The position numbers were made by a program, and so were the translations under genes. From Prosapia bicincta (Eukaryota; Arthropoda; Insecta; Hemiptera; Cercopidae), in assembly GCA_036971475.1 (NCBI GenBank), contig JBAIZL010000007.1, positions 28,377,447-28,441,446 of the forward strand: a stretch of DNA of 64,000 nucleotides, read 5' to 3'. The notes under the pieces were generated by a model, which was not told the origin of the DNA, made no database searches, and saw only the letters and a list, made by a program, of their open reading frames with translations. Position 1 is the stretch's first letter. Every line of letters starts with the position of its first letter. This document shows positions 1-13,365 of this stretch, piece by piece.

Positions 1-289
1 TGTGTCAGCGTCTAGGATATTAGTCGTGTCGTCGTGTCCTGTTTAGCTGTTTTCCTTTAATTGACGCAACCATTAACTGGTCCACATTGGCATAATCACA
101 TAACATGGATATTCGATAGTTACTGACTTTAAAACCTATTTCGTTCAGTCCAGGTGTTAATATAGCAGAATCGCATAAATATACTATTTATATTGTTAAT
201 ACTGTGAACATTTATTATAATTAAAATATAGTTCTTCCACATCAGCTGAAAATAAAAAAAGAAATATTTGTACGAAAGTCTTGATAATT

Positions 290-380
290 TTAATTTGTAT
301 TTCTGGGAGCTAGGGGGGGGGCCACGGCCCCTCCCTGCCCGTGTGTATGGGCGCCCATGTTAAGGCGTCAATAATAATTA
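290..380. repeat. Possible hAT-type terminus, GC-rich
   Basis: A GC-rich island (GGGGGGCCACGGCCCC, then GTATGGGCGCCCAT) in AT-rich DNA. It looks like ends of some insect hAT elements. No second end or transposase is visible. Confidence 0.3.
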
Positions 381-540
381 TCAACCTAGCTCTTACACAC
401 TTATTAATTTTTTTGTATCATACTATTTTATAAATTTACTTTCAAATTATCACTCTTGTGAGATTATTTTAAAAAACAATAAGCCTGAGAGAAATCCTAA
501 TCTCTAAACTACTGATTTTAAGTTCCTACTGTTTAAGAAA

Positions 541-660
541 AATCAGGCAATATTCGTTCTGAACGAATGTTTTCAAACGCATCAGCAAGTAAGCAATCAC
601 GTATTCACTTAGTTAAGTATTTTTAAAATTAGTTTAATCAGTGAATTCAAGATGATTACA
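541..660 (+). repeat. Family F repeat, right arm
   Basis: Matches the right half of the foldback at 53500-53695: GAACGAATGTTTTC, a degenerate GAAAC-type box with CAGCAAGTAAGC, then TATTCACTTAGTTAAGTATT and GTGAATTCAAGATGATTACA. Family F also flanks a GIY-YIG relic at 54.2 kb. Confidence 0.65.
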
Positions 661-952
661 TCACGCCACTGCAAAGCATTACACTTAATTCTCATCAAAA
701 AATTCTTATAAATTGTTTTAATTTATTAAAAAAACATTATTCTTTATTTTATTCTTTTTAATTTATTGAAGAAATAATTTAAAATACTTCTTTTCCAATA
801 AACTAAAATTATAAGTAACTATAGCATAACTAGTGAACACTTTAGCACGTACACTCTTGAATTTTGTAGTCCATTATGTTTGGTGAAACTTATTAATCAC
901 TTTTACATTAGTTTATGACTATCTGAACTTTAAATTTTGTAAAAACTTACTG

Positions 953-995
953 AGACAGAACATTTTTGATCGCTACGTGGCGATCATCAGTGTCT
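953..995 (-). ncRNA. Hammerhead-like motif, family B, left arm
   Basis: On the minus strand: stem I AGACA/UGUCU (5 bp), core CUGAUGA, a stem II of GAUCGC/GCGAUC sharing bases with the core, then AAAA in place of GAAA. Probably decayed. Confidence 0.35.
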
Positions 996-1009
996 TCCAT
1001 TCCATCGGA

Positions 1010-1055
1010 AGACATTGAGGAAAATCGCTACGTAGAGCTCGAAAACGTTCTGTCT
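1010..1055 (+). ncRNA. Hammerhead-like motif, family B, right arm
   Basis: Stem I AGACA/UGUCU, core UUGAGGA, a weak stem II, GAAA, the self-complementary AACGUU, and C before UGUCU. Stem II pairing is mostly lost. Confidence 0.35.
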
Positions 1056-1119
1056 CAGTAAGTTTTTACAAAATTTAAAGTTCGGATAGTCATAAACTAA
1101 TGTTAAAGTGATTAATTTA

Positions 1120-4100
1120 GAATTTACTTGTTTCATTTACGAGGCTAACCGATTATGGTTAATCATTGAATTCAAGATAATTACAACCCGCAATTTTAAA
1201 CTGAAATTATTAATTTTTTTGTAAAATTCATTAAAGATCATCTATATTTTATTAATACATGTTTTGTTTAATGAATATTAGATAACAATATAACCCCTTA
1301 ACTACGATGAATACAGAGTACAGTAATTATAAAATGTACATTTCTCTAGCACCGAAATAAAAAAAACTTTAAAATGCAATTTTCATCTTGTAAAGGTTTA
1401 GAGTGGTTTATGTTATATAGAATGGGCTATAATGGTGTGTCATATTGAAAGCTGCATGGCCGAGGGAGAGGTACACCAAAAACAAGAACTTTGTACACTT
1501 ACCAAACCCTCAGCTAAGCTTTATTTATTTTAGCTACTCTTCTATATGATTACCTGGTGATTTAAATTTACAAAAAGTGTTAATCTATAGTTAAGAAGTT
1601 AATTTTTTAAAAGTTGTGGTTATTGGGTTTTTATTGTTTAACACTAGATGATGTTATAGGAATACATTTTTATTACTCACCTGCAAGACCAAGAGATAAG
1701 ACATAGCTGAAAAATTAATGAAATAAATAAATTGTATCTATTTAAATAGCAGGTTCCAAAATGTATGTTACAATAACTTCAGTCACTATTAGGCCAAAGT
1801 TTGAAGAACACACACAACTTCAAATTTTCAATTGTCAATCAAATAAAATACTTTTATTCATCCAGTTAAATTCAAATAAATTAGTTTAAACTTGTAGTAT
1901 ATGATATTTGATGGCAATACAGTTTTTTCAACTATTAATTCATTATTTTAGTTTTGTATGGGAGAGCAACTTTTCACAAAAGGGCCAAGTTATGCAATAT
2001 ATTTCGTCCCATTTAGCTTAAAATAAATGAACTTATTATCCATAAAGCAGCTGATTTTATAAGTTATGTGGTAGACCAGCTGATTTTGACAATCAGGTTA
2101 TGTTACTTTATTTATATTAATTGTAATTATTTAATAAAAAGTAACTAAAATAAAGTTTGCCTTTGTTGACCTAAGTAGGAATTGACTTTAAAAAATGATT
2201 TGATATACAATCCCTTGAGAAATTCTTATAAGCTACATGTAAACAGAAAAATAAATGTCACGCATATTATTGTACATGCTTCAGCATTCAATTCTTCTAT
2301 ATTACTTTAATACAACTTTTAAAAATTAGTGAACAAAATTAAAATAATTATAAGACCAGTTAGATTTCAATCTATTCAAGCTGTACTTTTACTAATTTAT
2401 AGTTCTGGTTACACTTCTAAACAATAAAGTTTATTTGAAATTAGGGAACCAAAAATATGTTGAACAATATAGGAGAGAGGTAAATGTGCTCAAATGTATG
2501 TGTGTAGGCCGGCAGCTGCTTCCAATTTCTTCATACACTGCTTACAATCCTTAATGCCATACCTGCTTTTATCAGTAGACAGTTATAAAATTCAATAATA
2601 CACTGTTATATGTGGGTTATTGAGTTAGGAAAGGATTCACAAAAGGGAACAAAATTTAATTGAAAGAATATGTGTTTATTGATCCTTATTGGTTTACATT
2701 TAGAAGAAAACTAATTGTTTTCCTCAATACATGGTCCTTCCTTCCATATACATGATGTAATTAATTTATTATAATATAATTAAATATGTATGTTTAAATT
2801 TATATATTTAATTCCTAATATTTCTTGTTTAACATGGACCAATATAGATTAACATAAAAAAAATAAATATTTTTGCCCAATAATACAATTTAATTGCATA
2901 TTTGACTTCAATGTAGCTACAAGCCTATGTAAAATTTACATTAGATTATTTATCCATACAATATTAATTCATACCTGAAAAATTAGCCAAATTACAAGTA
3001 AATATTTGCAAAACTTAACACTGTAATTATTTACAAAGACATATCTTTTAAAAAAGGCAAATTTCGTATTACTTAGAACTTTTAAATTCTACGTTCATTA
3101 TAAAGCACTTTCCCTATCCCAGAAGTTTGTACTTTTATATAATACGGTAATATGAATGAATAAATAATTACGTAATTTCTAGAATAAAATGTTAATATAT
3201 GTTAATTTTAATTTACTTAAATATTACAATAACGATTAATGATAAACCCTCTTTCACATGAAGTATTAAATATTATAAAGAAAAAACATATTACTGCTAT
3301 ATGGAAATGTAGTCAATATGGACACCAGTCTTATAGAGTACTTTGTTTTATAACTAACTATAACTTTATTGATGCAAAATAATTCCAGATTTTTTGTAGT
3401 TATGGTTAAATGTATTTGAAGTACATGAAACATATTATTTTTAAATTAATACGAAAAAGAAAATAATATTTTTACAAATATGTAGAAAATAAAAATATGT
3501 ATTTCACACTAAACTCACTGCTTGAATATATAAACTAATTATTTCCATTGCATTACCTATTAATAAAATACCTACTAACAAATACATGTGGAATGAAGCG
3601 AAAATGATTTCCTATATAATTTTTAAAAAATCACAGGAATTCATTTGAAAATTTTCAAAACAACAAATACTAATTAACTTTGTACTATCCACTAAAACAA
3701 GAACAGGAAAAAAGAGTTCACAAGTTGATTTAGTGAGAGAATAATATTATATCAACTAAGAACAACTTGAAGCAAGTAAATATACGATCAATATCAGTTA
3801 AAAGATACGTAATTCTAACAATCTGAGATTTACATTCCTAAATTAAACCAATTTATTTGTTAAGACAGGAATGTCTATCAAATAAAATTAACTGGAGAAG
3901 GAATAAGCTTGGATACTGCATTCAAGCAAAATTAATAAATACTAAAAATATAAATATCAATTGTAAAAAAATGTAAAATATTTAACACATACTCAAAAGT
4001 AAAAAAAAACTATCTAAAATAAAGTTTAAAAATGGTGGTACTTTAGGCACATTTTGTCATGTTAGATCTATATGTTAAACTTTACATTGCATACTTTAAA

Positions 4101-4600
4101 TAATATAAATTCAAACAAATTCAGTCTTTTTCTTGACTGTCAAATTAGTTAGCCACTAAACTACTTAACAAACAATAGACAACATTTACTGTCAGTGAAT
4201 CTGCATAAAATATAAAGAAATTATAATATATATTATTTCATGGTCGTTGTTTTTATACACAGATTATTAATATTACTGCATTATTCCCTGCATTATACAT
4301 ATGTCCCTGTCTAAAATTTTCCCTGTAATATTAAGACATTAATTAAAAGAAAAATTCTGAAGATAGAAAATAAAGATAGCAATCACAATTTTTAATATAT
4401 TTTTGAAAAATCAATATTAATTCTTGTTCATAATACCCTACTTAATTTTCATTAAAAAAAACACAAGTAGAAAAACAACCTAGTACAAAAATCAATATCA
4501 TGAAACACTTTATCAATTAACGCTTCTCATAAACCACTAACCAACCTGGTTACTCCTATTTAAGTATATTTGATTAACCAATATTATACACTATTTTAGA
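1120..4600. other. Gene-free AT-rich stretch
   Basis: No open frame, splice-supported exon or recognisable element found in this run. It contains only simple A/T-rich sequence. Confidence 0.6.
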
Positions 4601-4626
4601 ATTTGTTTTTGCAAAAACACTTACTG

Positions 4627-4866
4627 AAATTATTAATATACTCATTTTCATTTCTGTTAGGAATATTCCTATATATTTGGGTACAGTTTTCTGCCATTCC
4701 TAACGTTATAATATTCTCCTCTGTTAACGCGTTTCAGAGCAACTCCATTTTCATACTCCAAGAAGTACAATTTAAGTTTTGAAAATGGAGTTACTCCGAA
4801 ACGCATCAACAGAGGAGAATATTATAACGTTAAGAATGGCAGAAAACTGTAATGAAATATATAAAA
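4627..4866. repeat. Family E foldback repeat
   Basis: Long arms pair around a centre near 4762: CAGTTTTCTGCCATTC, AACGTTATAATATTCTCCTC and the inverse. The flanks share ACTTACTG (8 bp) at the left and right edges, a possible target duplication. A half-copy lies at 55865-55990 and ends at the same outer boundary. Confidence 0.75.
4776..4810 (+). ncRNA. Hammerhead-like motif, family E
   Basis: GUU, UUGAAAA, U, stem II GGAG/CUCC with loop UUA, GAAA, CGCA, UC, AAC. Stem I is GUU/AAC. The half-copy near 55895 has GAAACGCGU, a perfect ACGCGU palindrome at helix III. Confidence 0.45.
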
Positions 4867-4869
4867 AAA

Positions 4870-6130
4870 CTTACTGTTTACAGTTGCTAACACTTCTGCA
4901 AATACATTACCACACTGCCATAGTTGTCCTAATTATTTGATAATAAGATACTTTGAGAAAGCTCAACAAAGACAAAAACCTGGATTCTTACAGAAAAGAG
5001 TTCTAAAATAATAAATATTAACACATAAATAGTATACACACAAAACACAAGTAACAATGATTAAAAATACTTATATATATATTCAGATTGCCTATATCTA
5101 TAGATATGGTAAAAAGGTTGTGGGAATTGTATACAATATATAACACTACCTTAAATATTTCTCAGACTTATATATGTTGCTTGAAAACATTCTTAATACA
5201 AAAAAAGTTATTATAAATACAAACACAATCTAAATTTACACATACAAGGAAAACCCTATAATATAAATTTTTTAATGAAACAACTATTTAAAAGTCAATT
5301 ACTGTATAGCTATTTTACAACACAGCAACAAAGTATCCAGTTTAGTTCAAATAGTGTTATTCAAATGAAAAAAAAGTTAATACAAAAACTAAGCAAATCA
5401 CATATGTCTCAAGACGCATATTGAAAGATTTTATGAAAGCCACTTGTTTAATTTAGTAATAAGTTTATATAGGAAGGTTTTTTGTTTTTATTATTTTTTT
5501 AAACAAACCTATATTAATAGGACAGTACTATATTATACAGTAAAAACAAGAATTTATGTTCGCCATAATCAAATCTAAGTTGTGGGTATAAATTTATGTT
5601 ATGTTTGTATTTTTTATAAAAAATTTTACCACTATTTTTGGTATGGAACAATTTTACTATCACTTTGTTTTTGTTTAGAATGTCATTTCAAGTAACAAAA
5701 AAAACTAAAAAAATTGGAGTTGACACCACTTATTGCATACGCTTACCAAGATAATGAAATTTCCCTATCAACAATAGGATACCAAAAGTGTTATAAACCC
5801 ATTGCACCCAGATGAGTCTAACAGGCACATTGGGAAATTTTTGTCATCCCTGATTCCTAGCTGTATCCACGAGTGAGTCTACCATACTCTCATTAAACTA
5901 ATTGTTCATTTCTTTTTATTAATTTTTAGATTAATATGAAAAAATAAACTAAGCTAGAAAAATAAATAATGACCTGAGATTCCATGAGAAACTGATGAGT
6001 TTGTTACAAGATTTAGGTGGAGATTCTGCCATTTGAATTCTAACGCTGTAACATAATTTGATCAATTGATGGACCACTTTATTGCAATGTAGAAGAAGGT
6101 CAGGAAAACAAAGCAAGGCACAATTCTCCA
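4870..6130. other. Gene-free AT-rich stretch with possible piggyBac flank
   Basis: No gene found. Near 5790-5860 the sequence CCCATTGCACCCAGATGAGT resembles piggyBac end regions, which would fit the relic that follows. This is weak evidence. Confidence 0.4.
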
Positions 6131-6399
6131 GGATCAAGCAGTATAGATGGTGGGTGACTTTAATTCTGATTGCGTTGCCAATCCCCCAAATTATTCACCC
6201 AGAATTTCAGACACTGATGACGATATATCAGATGAGGAAGGATCTAGAAAAACAACCTGTCTTGTCATCCATATTCCGCCCAATCTCAAAACACAACGAT
6301 GCTCAAGACAGCCTCCATCTCTACAACTATCATTACTACATAAAATATTCTATGGTAAGAAAAGAAGCTGGCCAGCAGAGAAGAGGTAGATCTGCATAA

Positions 6400-6894
6400 C
6401 ATTTAGCGAATGAGAATGCCTGGTGGATGAGAATGACAGTGGAAATGAACCAAATATTTTGAGTCACGCTGAAGCAGAATCCCACTTAGATGAGCTAATG
6501 GTTTATTTTGAATGTGAGGAGGAAACAACTTCAACCGAGCTCCTAATATTGCACCTGACGAGTGATAAGGCAGCTCGCAAGCGCTACACAAAACTAACAC
6601 TACAGAGTATCACATCCTTTTCAATTCCTAAAGTCGGTTCCAAATACCTCAATTCCAGTGCTTCCAGCGTTTACACATTGGGCGGTAAAATATCAATCGC
6701 CGCTCTAATTCAACGTCACGATAACACATTGGACAGTAAAATATCTGTCACCACTCTAACATAATGTCATGTTAGTGCGTAATCTCGGTTGTAATACAGG
6801 CACTATAACAATTTTTTGGGCTGGTAATTAAAATAAAAAATCAGGAATCAATTTCTTGGTATCGCCATCGGTATCAGTAAAATTTTGGACGAAG

Positions 6895-6930
<36 letters not shown>

Positions 6931-7049
6931 AACATTATTCATACTATAAAAAAGGTGATTTTCTGTAAGTATATGTTTTACTTAGGCACTCTCTGGTAAA
7001 TCCAGATCGGCTCTGGTCCCAGTTAGTCCGAATTATTGAGGTTCTACTG
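6400..7049 (+). mobile_element. 5'-truncated pogo/Tigger relic
   Basis: The frame at 6423-6764 resembles the Tigger C-terminus (acidic stretch, then SDKAARKRYTKLTLQSITSF). About 280 bp later the sequence ends in a pogo-type terminus (AATTATTGAGGTTCTACTG) followed by TA. A (TA)n tract at 6896-6928 lies between. The 5' end and first TIR are missing. Confidence 0.65.
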
Positions 7050-7059
7050 TACACTGAAT

Positions 7060-7540
7060 TCATATGAGAGTGGAAAGAAAAATACGTCCGAAAAAAAAAA
7101 CGAGTGCTATTATTATTGATACCTGTATGGAGGAAACATTAGCTTATATGTGTTATATTTTACTGGCCAGTATTTATAAGCCAAATCTCTGTTGAGAAAA
7201 GTGTCTATGGCCATCCAATTCTTAGAGTAATTTTCTCATATCATCCGTTTGTTTCAATAAAAAAATCACCGAGATTTGTTGATCCACACACAAGGATTGG
7301 CAGTATAAAGACTGACCCTGGAACTGAAATACATTCTAAATTATTAAAAATAGTAATAATAAAAAATTTAAAATAATAAAAAAAGTAAATCAGAAATACT
7401 GTTTCACGTGAACATTGCACCATTATTCACTTTGCTAAGTTGTGGGTACAAATTCTGGATTTACATATGAAATAAACATCTTATATGTATGGAATGAAGA
7501 TAATGAATATGAATGATTCTAAAACAGCTTATATTTTAGA
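7060..7540. other. Gene-free stretch between Tigger and piggyBac pieces
   Basis: No convincing coding sequence. Probably eroded transposon DNA, judging only from its position between two relic blocks. Confidence 0.4.
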
Positions 7541-8049
7541 ACAGAAAAAGATCTCACAAAAATTTTAACCGAAGAAGAGAAAGAACCGACTTATACCAAC
7601 CCAATCAGTACTTACTTTAGCAAAACCAATAAAAAATAGTAACAGAAAAGCATTACTGCAGACATCTGCTTTGCTTCTAATCAGTTTGTAAATGAACTTC
7701 AAAAGCGTGGTCTTACCCATGTAAGAACAATGAAAGAAAATTAGGCCAAATTACCTCAGGAATTTAACAATGTAGACAGGAATAGTCCTCTTAAAGACGC
7801 AATGTACCATTTCTCAGACGATATGAAACCTTTACTGCTTTATCTCTTCAAAGGTGAAAAGCAACCACTCTAAAAGTTACAATGATGAAGAAAAGAATAT
7901 GAAATAAAACCAAAGCAGAGGATCCTTTAGATTATAAGCACAGTCAATAGAGCATCCAGAGAAAGGACTGAAGGCTAATATAACCTCTGTAATATCTTCA
8001 TTGTACATAAGAGTTTTGATTCAATGCCATGTGCAGAAGATTTATTTTT

Positions 8050-8209
8050 CTTGAATTTTGTAGTCCATTACGTTTGGTGAATCTTAATTAATCACTTAAA
8101 CAATAGTGTATGACTATCCGAACTTTAAATTTTGTAAATTTGTTAAAACTTACTGAGACAGAACGTTTTTGATCGCTATGTGGCGATCTTCATCAGTGTC
8201 TTCACTGAT
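8050..8209 (-). mobile_element. Family B repeat, single 160-bp unit with 11-bp target duplication
   Basis: The unit is flanked by perfect 11-bp copies of GATTTATTTTT at 8039-8049 and 8210-8220. It splits a piggyBac relic, so it moved in after the relic formed. It carries a hammerhead-like motif on the minus strand. The same unit recurs near 0.9, 8.7, 19.3, 45.1 and 45.6 kb. Confidence 0.8.
8156..8201 (-). ncRNA. Hammerhead-like motif, family B unit
   Basis: Stem I AGACA/UGUCU, core CUGAUGA, extra A, stem II GAUCGC/GCGAUC with loop CACAUA, AAAA where GAAA is expected, then ACGUUC. One conserved base is changed. Confidence 0.4.
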
Positions 8210-8220
8210 GATTTATTTTT

Positions 8221-8420
8221 ACTGGAAAATTAGGCGTACAGCTTACAAGGCCACTTAGAACTCAATAACCAAGTTATTCCTAAAAATTTTCGGGGGTTGA
8301 TTGTGAATGTATTGGGAACTAAAAAACCTACAAACATTCCACCAGCAGCTTTTCAAGATAAATTAGAAGTTGTCAGTACTGTATATTTTGTAGTTATAAG
8401 TTTCATAGGAAAACTGTGTA
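8221..8420 (+). pseudogene. piggyBac-like relic, C-terminal piece beyond the repeat insertion
   Basis: After the second copy of an 11-bp duplicated target the frame resumes with sequence like the piggyBac C-terminal region (a LV.PHL-type segment, then IPKNFRGLIVNVLG). It is interrupted by stops. It is best seen as the continuation of the relic ending at 8038. Confidence 0.4.
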
Positions 8421-8655
8421 TGTTTATATAAAGTAAAAACCCCTATATGTCTTGAACACTAGAGAAAACTGTATATTCAATATGCTAACAATAGGAATTT
8501 ACTTATTATACATTATTGTTTCTATTTACTGTATGTTTTTTAAGTAATATTTTTCATAATATGCATTATTTTCTTATATTATATATGATAAACAGCCAAA
8601 TATAATCAATTTGTTCATTGATTTACTTATTTCATTTTTCTGATTATCTAAAAAT

Positions 8656-8799
8656 TAATCACTTTTACATTGTTTGTAAAAGGTTACATCTGTCTCAGTA
8701 AGTTTTTACAAATTTATAAATTTTAAAGTTTGGAAGTCATAAACTAATGTAAAAGTGATTAAGTTTTAACTGAACATAATGACTACAAAATTCAAGAGT
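8656..8799 (+). mobile_element. Family B repeat, deleted unit with 12-bp target duplication
   Basis: Flanked by perfect 12-bp copies of TTATCTAAAAAT (8644-8655 and 8800-8811). It contains the outer arm of family B (TCTCAGTAAGTTTTTAC and the arm ending TACAAAATTCAAGAG). The ribozyme-like centre has been lost. Confidence 0.75.
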
Positions 8800-8811
8800 T
8801 TATCTAAAAAT

Positions 8812-10660
8812 GATCTTTTGTTAATTTATTCAGTTCAATGAAATATCCATCCACTTCACTGAAATAATATTTTGATAACTTGAGTACCTATGTCGTCATA
8901 AATAAATTAATCATAATTGGGGCATTTTGGAAATTTACATTCATTTTATATCTCTAAACTCAAAATAATATGTATGCATTTGTTAGGCTCACCTCCTGCA
9001 ATATGTATAAAAACTCCACCTGGAATGTTGTTACATGATTAATTGCTAAATACACTAAAAAGTTCACATTATACAAGCTTATTTTAGTGAGTTTTATATA
9101 CAACATTTCAAGGGACAAGAGCCATCGGTTATTTCATTAAAATAACACAATAACCTACACTATACATAACTGTTTAACAATTTTTGATTGTTATAAGCAT
9201 TCCTACTATTACTTTTGTTTCCTTTTTAAAAAAAAAATTAGAATCAAACCTTATAACTTTTAAAAAATTCAAAGGCTTGTAATAATTATAACATTGACTT
9301 AGGAAATGTGTACAACAAAAAGATCCTTTTAAAAATAACTATGAATAAAGTAATAAACACTATTATGTCTCAGTGCAGTAATTACATTTCCAGGAAATTA
9401 CTAACCGACTTCTGAATAATAAATACAGAATTATATACTTTTAAATTATAATTTGAATATGATTGTAGATATTTTAAGTTTATCAATAATAAAAAAATAT
9501 TTTAAAACTTCTAAATTTACTTAAAAAACCCTTGTTTTTCAGTTACTATTAATTACTATGCTTATAACAGTTCATTTGTTACACTTCAACTAAATTTCAA
9601 AAAGATCCAAGTCATTTTTGTTAATTATTCATTTGAGCAGCTGTGGAATGTGAATTATATAAACACAATAAATAAAAACCAAACACCCATAATAACATTA
9701 ATTTGTTCATCATAAATCAATAATTAATACACATTTTGGTTACAAAAAACATATTCCTTTGTAATACAACTGTACATAAGATGTTGATTTATAATAAATA
9801 AATTAAAGTACCAGTAGAAACTTCGTAAAAGGAACGAATGTTTTGAAACGCGACAGCAAGTAAGCAATTACGTATTCACTTAGTTAAGTATTTTTAAAAT
9901 TAGTAAATAAATTAATTTTATTGAAGTTGTTGGTTTTTTATATATTGTATTTAGTTAAATCATTACCATGTCAAATTTTAAAATAACAATTTTAGAGATG
10001 ATTTACTTTATAAATATTTTTTTAATATTTAATCAAAATTTTTACTATTGGTATCACTTGGCAAAACACCACTACTTACTGATATTTTTCAGCAGATGCT
10101 TTTCACAATAGTTTCTGCAGTGTCTTGTCTATGACTCTCAGCATTGAACAATGCACTGACCAAGTGATAGCAATAGTAGAAAGTTGAATGAAAAACCCTC
10201 AAGATGTAAAACAGAAAAACTGCAAATATTTAATCCGTTAAAAATCTTAATAGAAATGTATGAAATACTCTAAATTTTAAGCATCAGAAATTTGAAAGAT
10301 TTGTTTGTATGTAAATGGTATCCACTGAATTCAGTTAGACCTGGTTTTTAGCATTATTATTTCATATCTTATGTTTTTGATAACGTTGTGTTTAATTAAT
10401 ATATTATTTTACATTCAATATTTCAAGGACTAATTGTTCATTTTGATACTTTTTTGAAATATTGGAGATAAATAGCTTGATGATATAACTAAATAATAAT
10501 ATCCAAAGCATTCTTTTTAAAGATAAGTAATACAACTGTCATATTTTTTTAAGCTACGCACTAGATATGATAGGTTTTTCTACTCACTACCTACATATAA
10601 AAAAATGCTTTACAGAAAATATCAAACTTATAAAATTAGAAATACAATTACAAAATTGTG
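8812..10660. other. Gene-free AT-rich stretch with two repeat pieces
   Basis: It contains a family F arm at 9825-9905 (GAACGAATGTTTTGAAACGC, then CAGCAAGTAAGC) and a family M foldback at 10025-10180. The rest shows nothing recognisable. Confidence 0.5.
10025..10180. repeat. Family M foldback repeat
   Basis: Inverted arms (TATTGGTATCACTTGGCAAAA; and the inverse near 10160) around AGCAGATGCTTTTCAC. Related copies lie at 29850-30240 and 61665-61770. The centre contains a GUGAAA-type box like the other foldbacks but a poor stem II. Confidence 0.6.
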
Positions 10661-10662
10661 AA

Positions 10663-11134
10663 TGTTTTATTGGTTTTACCTCGTAAAAAAAACATTGTTC
10701 ACAGAAAACTTTTGGAATATAACATTTACATTTAAAGCAATTATGAAAGACTCTGTTAAAACAGGGTAGTCATATTAAATGACCCTATTTAAATCACACA
10801 ATAAAAGTAGTTTAATATCAAATGCAATAAAAATTTCAACTAACAGATCAAATAATTTGAAATATCAATTAAATGGTAAATTATCCACTAACCAGACTGT
10901 CCACATTAAGTGCAAATTTGATATTCTTTTAGACACACATACACTCATGCATGTGAATATATGTACACTTGTGCATGTAAATATTATAATAGAAAAAATG
11001 CCACAATAAATGCAAATTATTTAAATAACAATAAAGGAATAGAGCATTGGTTTTAAACATGAGTGTTTGTGTATGTAGACAACAATAGCCAATGAATTTG
11101 CAGCTAGGAAAGATTTCCTGATGTAGACAGAACA
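10663..11134 (-). other. Probable CaMKI 3' untranslated region
   Basis: Sequence immediately after the CaMKI stop. A minus-strand AATAAA sits near 10666-10671. No poly(A) tract marks a retrocopy end. The extent is inferred. Confidence 0.3.
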
Positions 11135-12232
<1,098 letters not shown>

Positions 12233-12944
12233 CTAGAAAATCTAACCTCACTTGTTATTCACAGTACGCACAATTATAAGCTTTCACGTGAACATTAAAA
12301 AACTGTATAAATAATTCTTTGCAATCCTTATGATTTACAATATAAATTGCAATGTCCTATGGCATTCAACATAAATTTTTTTTTCGTTCACAATAGGCGG
12401 ATACACGACTAAAAAACTGACAGTCCAAAGTTCCTTGTTCAATTACGTCTAAACTCTGAGGTCCAATAGTACTTTAATATATGGAATTTTAGTGACGGAA
12501 AGAATCGAAATAGGCCGAACAATGATATATGTATGAAAAGGCCATTGTTGTATATATAATTTTCTACTTACGATGGAAATCCAATGCAATTATGAATTGA
12601 GTTTTATATTATATTGAAAAGAGGATAATTTTTGTATTTATAACTAACAAATGTTGAATTAAATATTTTAAAATACAAAAAACAATAATGTATTTACTGT
12701 TACTCAAATACATAAATGCTGGGATTTGGATACAAAATAAAGAAATTGTGTATTGAAATGCAAAAATTTTTAAATTCATAAGTATTATACTGCGTTTCTC
12801 AAAAATATAACGAGACCCCTAAAATATATTATGTTCCATCTTTACGCGAACTACAAATTTTTAACAAAAAACACTAGTACATATATAAGTATGTTACACT
12901 TGTCTATAATAGCACCTACGCTTTTCACTATTGAGATGTGCAAC

Positions 12945-13015
12945 TTAAGATCTGAATTGACAATGGGGAACATCTACCTAAACGGTCGTCCTCAATAATG
13001 CACAAGTGTTTATAG
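12945..13015 (+). repeat. Family G repeat, half-copy
   Basis: TTGACAATGGGGAACATCTA, then AAACGGTCGTCCTCAA, a diverged version of the family G centre (hammerhead-like). It lies next to a GC-rich inverted repeat (13018-13850). Confidence 0.6.
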
Positions 13016-13198
13016 TTACAGTAGACTTTCACCGGTGCAGGACCTCCATAAACGAGGATGCGCAACCTTCAAATAGGTTCCTTGAGAGGGGAGAGAATGT
13101 ACTAGATTTTCCCGAGTGCAGGATCTTCAACAACGCGCATGCGCGTGACGTCACAGATGGAGGGTTAACTGCAGCAGAGGGGAAAGTAGTATACTTCG

Positions 13199-13365
13199 TA
13201 GGTATACTTTAATAAAGGTAAATATTAATGTTGAATAAAATTATTACCAAATCTATCCTGACTGGATACGTCGTACGTATATTTTAATAAAAATAGATAT
13301 TAATGTTGAATAAAATTATTACCAAATCTATCCTGACTGGATACTTCATATGTATATTTTAAGGT
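13199..13365 (+). repeat. Tandem duplication, about 73-bp unit
   Basis: Two adjacent copies share AATGTTGAATAAAATTATTA and CCAAATCTATCCTGACTGGA. It lies inside the family J inverted repeat. Confidence 0.8.

Larger units (their letters stand above)
855..1113. repeat. Family B foldback repeat
   Basis: An imperfect palindrome of about 110-130-bp arms centred near 1003. The left arm (855-1000) matches the unit at 8050-8209; the right arm is its inverse but ends short. Each arm carries one hammerhead-like motif, on opposite strands. Confidence 0.8.
6140..8038 (+). pseudogene. piggyBac-like transposase relic, interrupted
   Basis: Two blocks look like piggyBac transposase. An acidic N-terminal stretch lies at 6147-6260 (SDTDDDISDEE). 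A later block at about 7660-7960 reads FASNQFVNELQKRGLTHVRT then LPQEFN, like the piggyBac segment ELLKR.LT.VGTMR..K.EIP.EF. A further piece (SLQGHLELNNQVIPKNFRG) lies after 8221. The Tigger relic and a 160-bp repeat split the frame, and several stops are present. Assigned from family resemblance only. Confidence 0.5.

Noticed and set aside
10025..10180. Family M as a full hammerhead-like family
   Set aside because: It has GAAA-type and UC boxes and a short GCA/UGC stem, but no convincing stem II or YUGANRA core, so I list it only as a foldback repeat.
13006..13212. 68-codon open frame
   Set aside because: It lies inside a GC-rich inverted repeat with no homology or splice signals.
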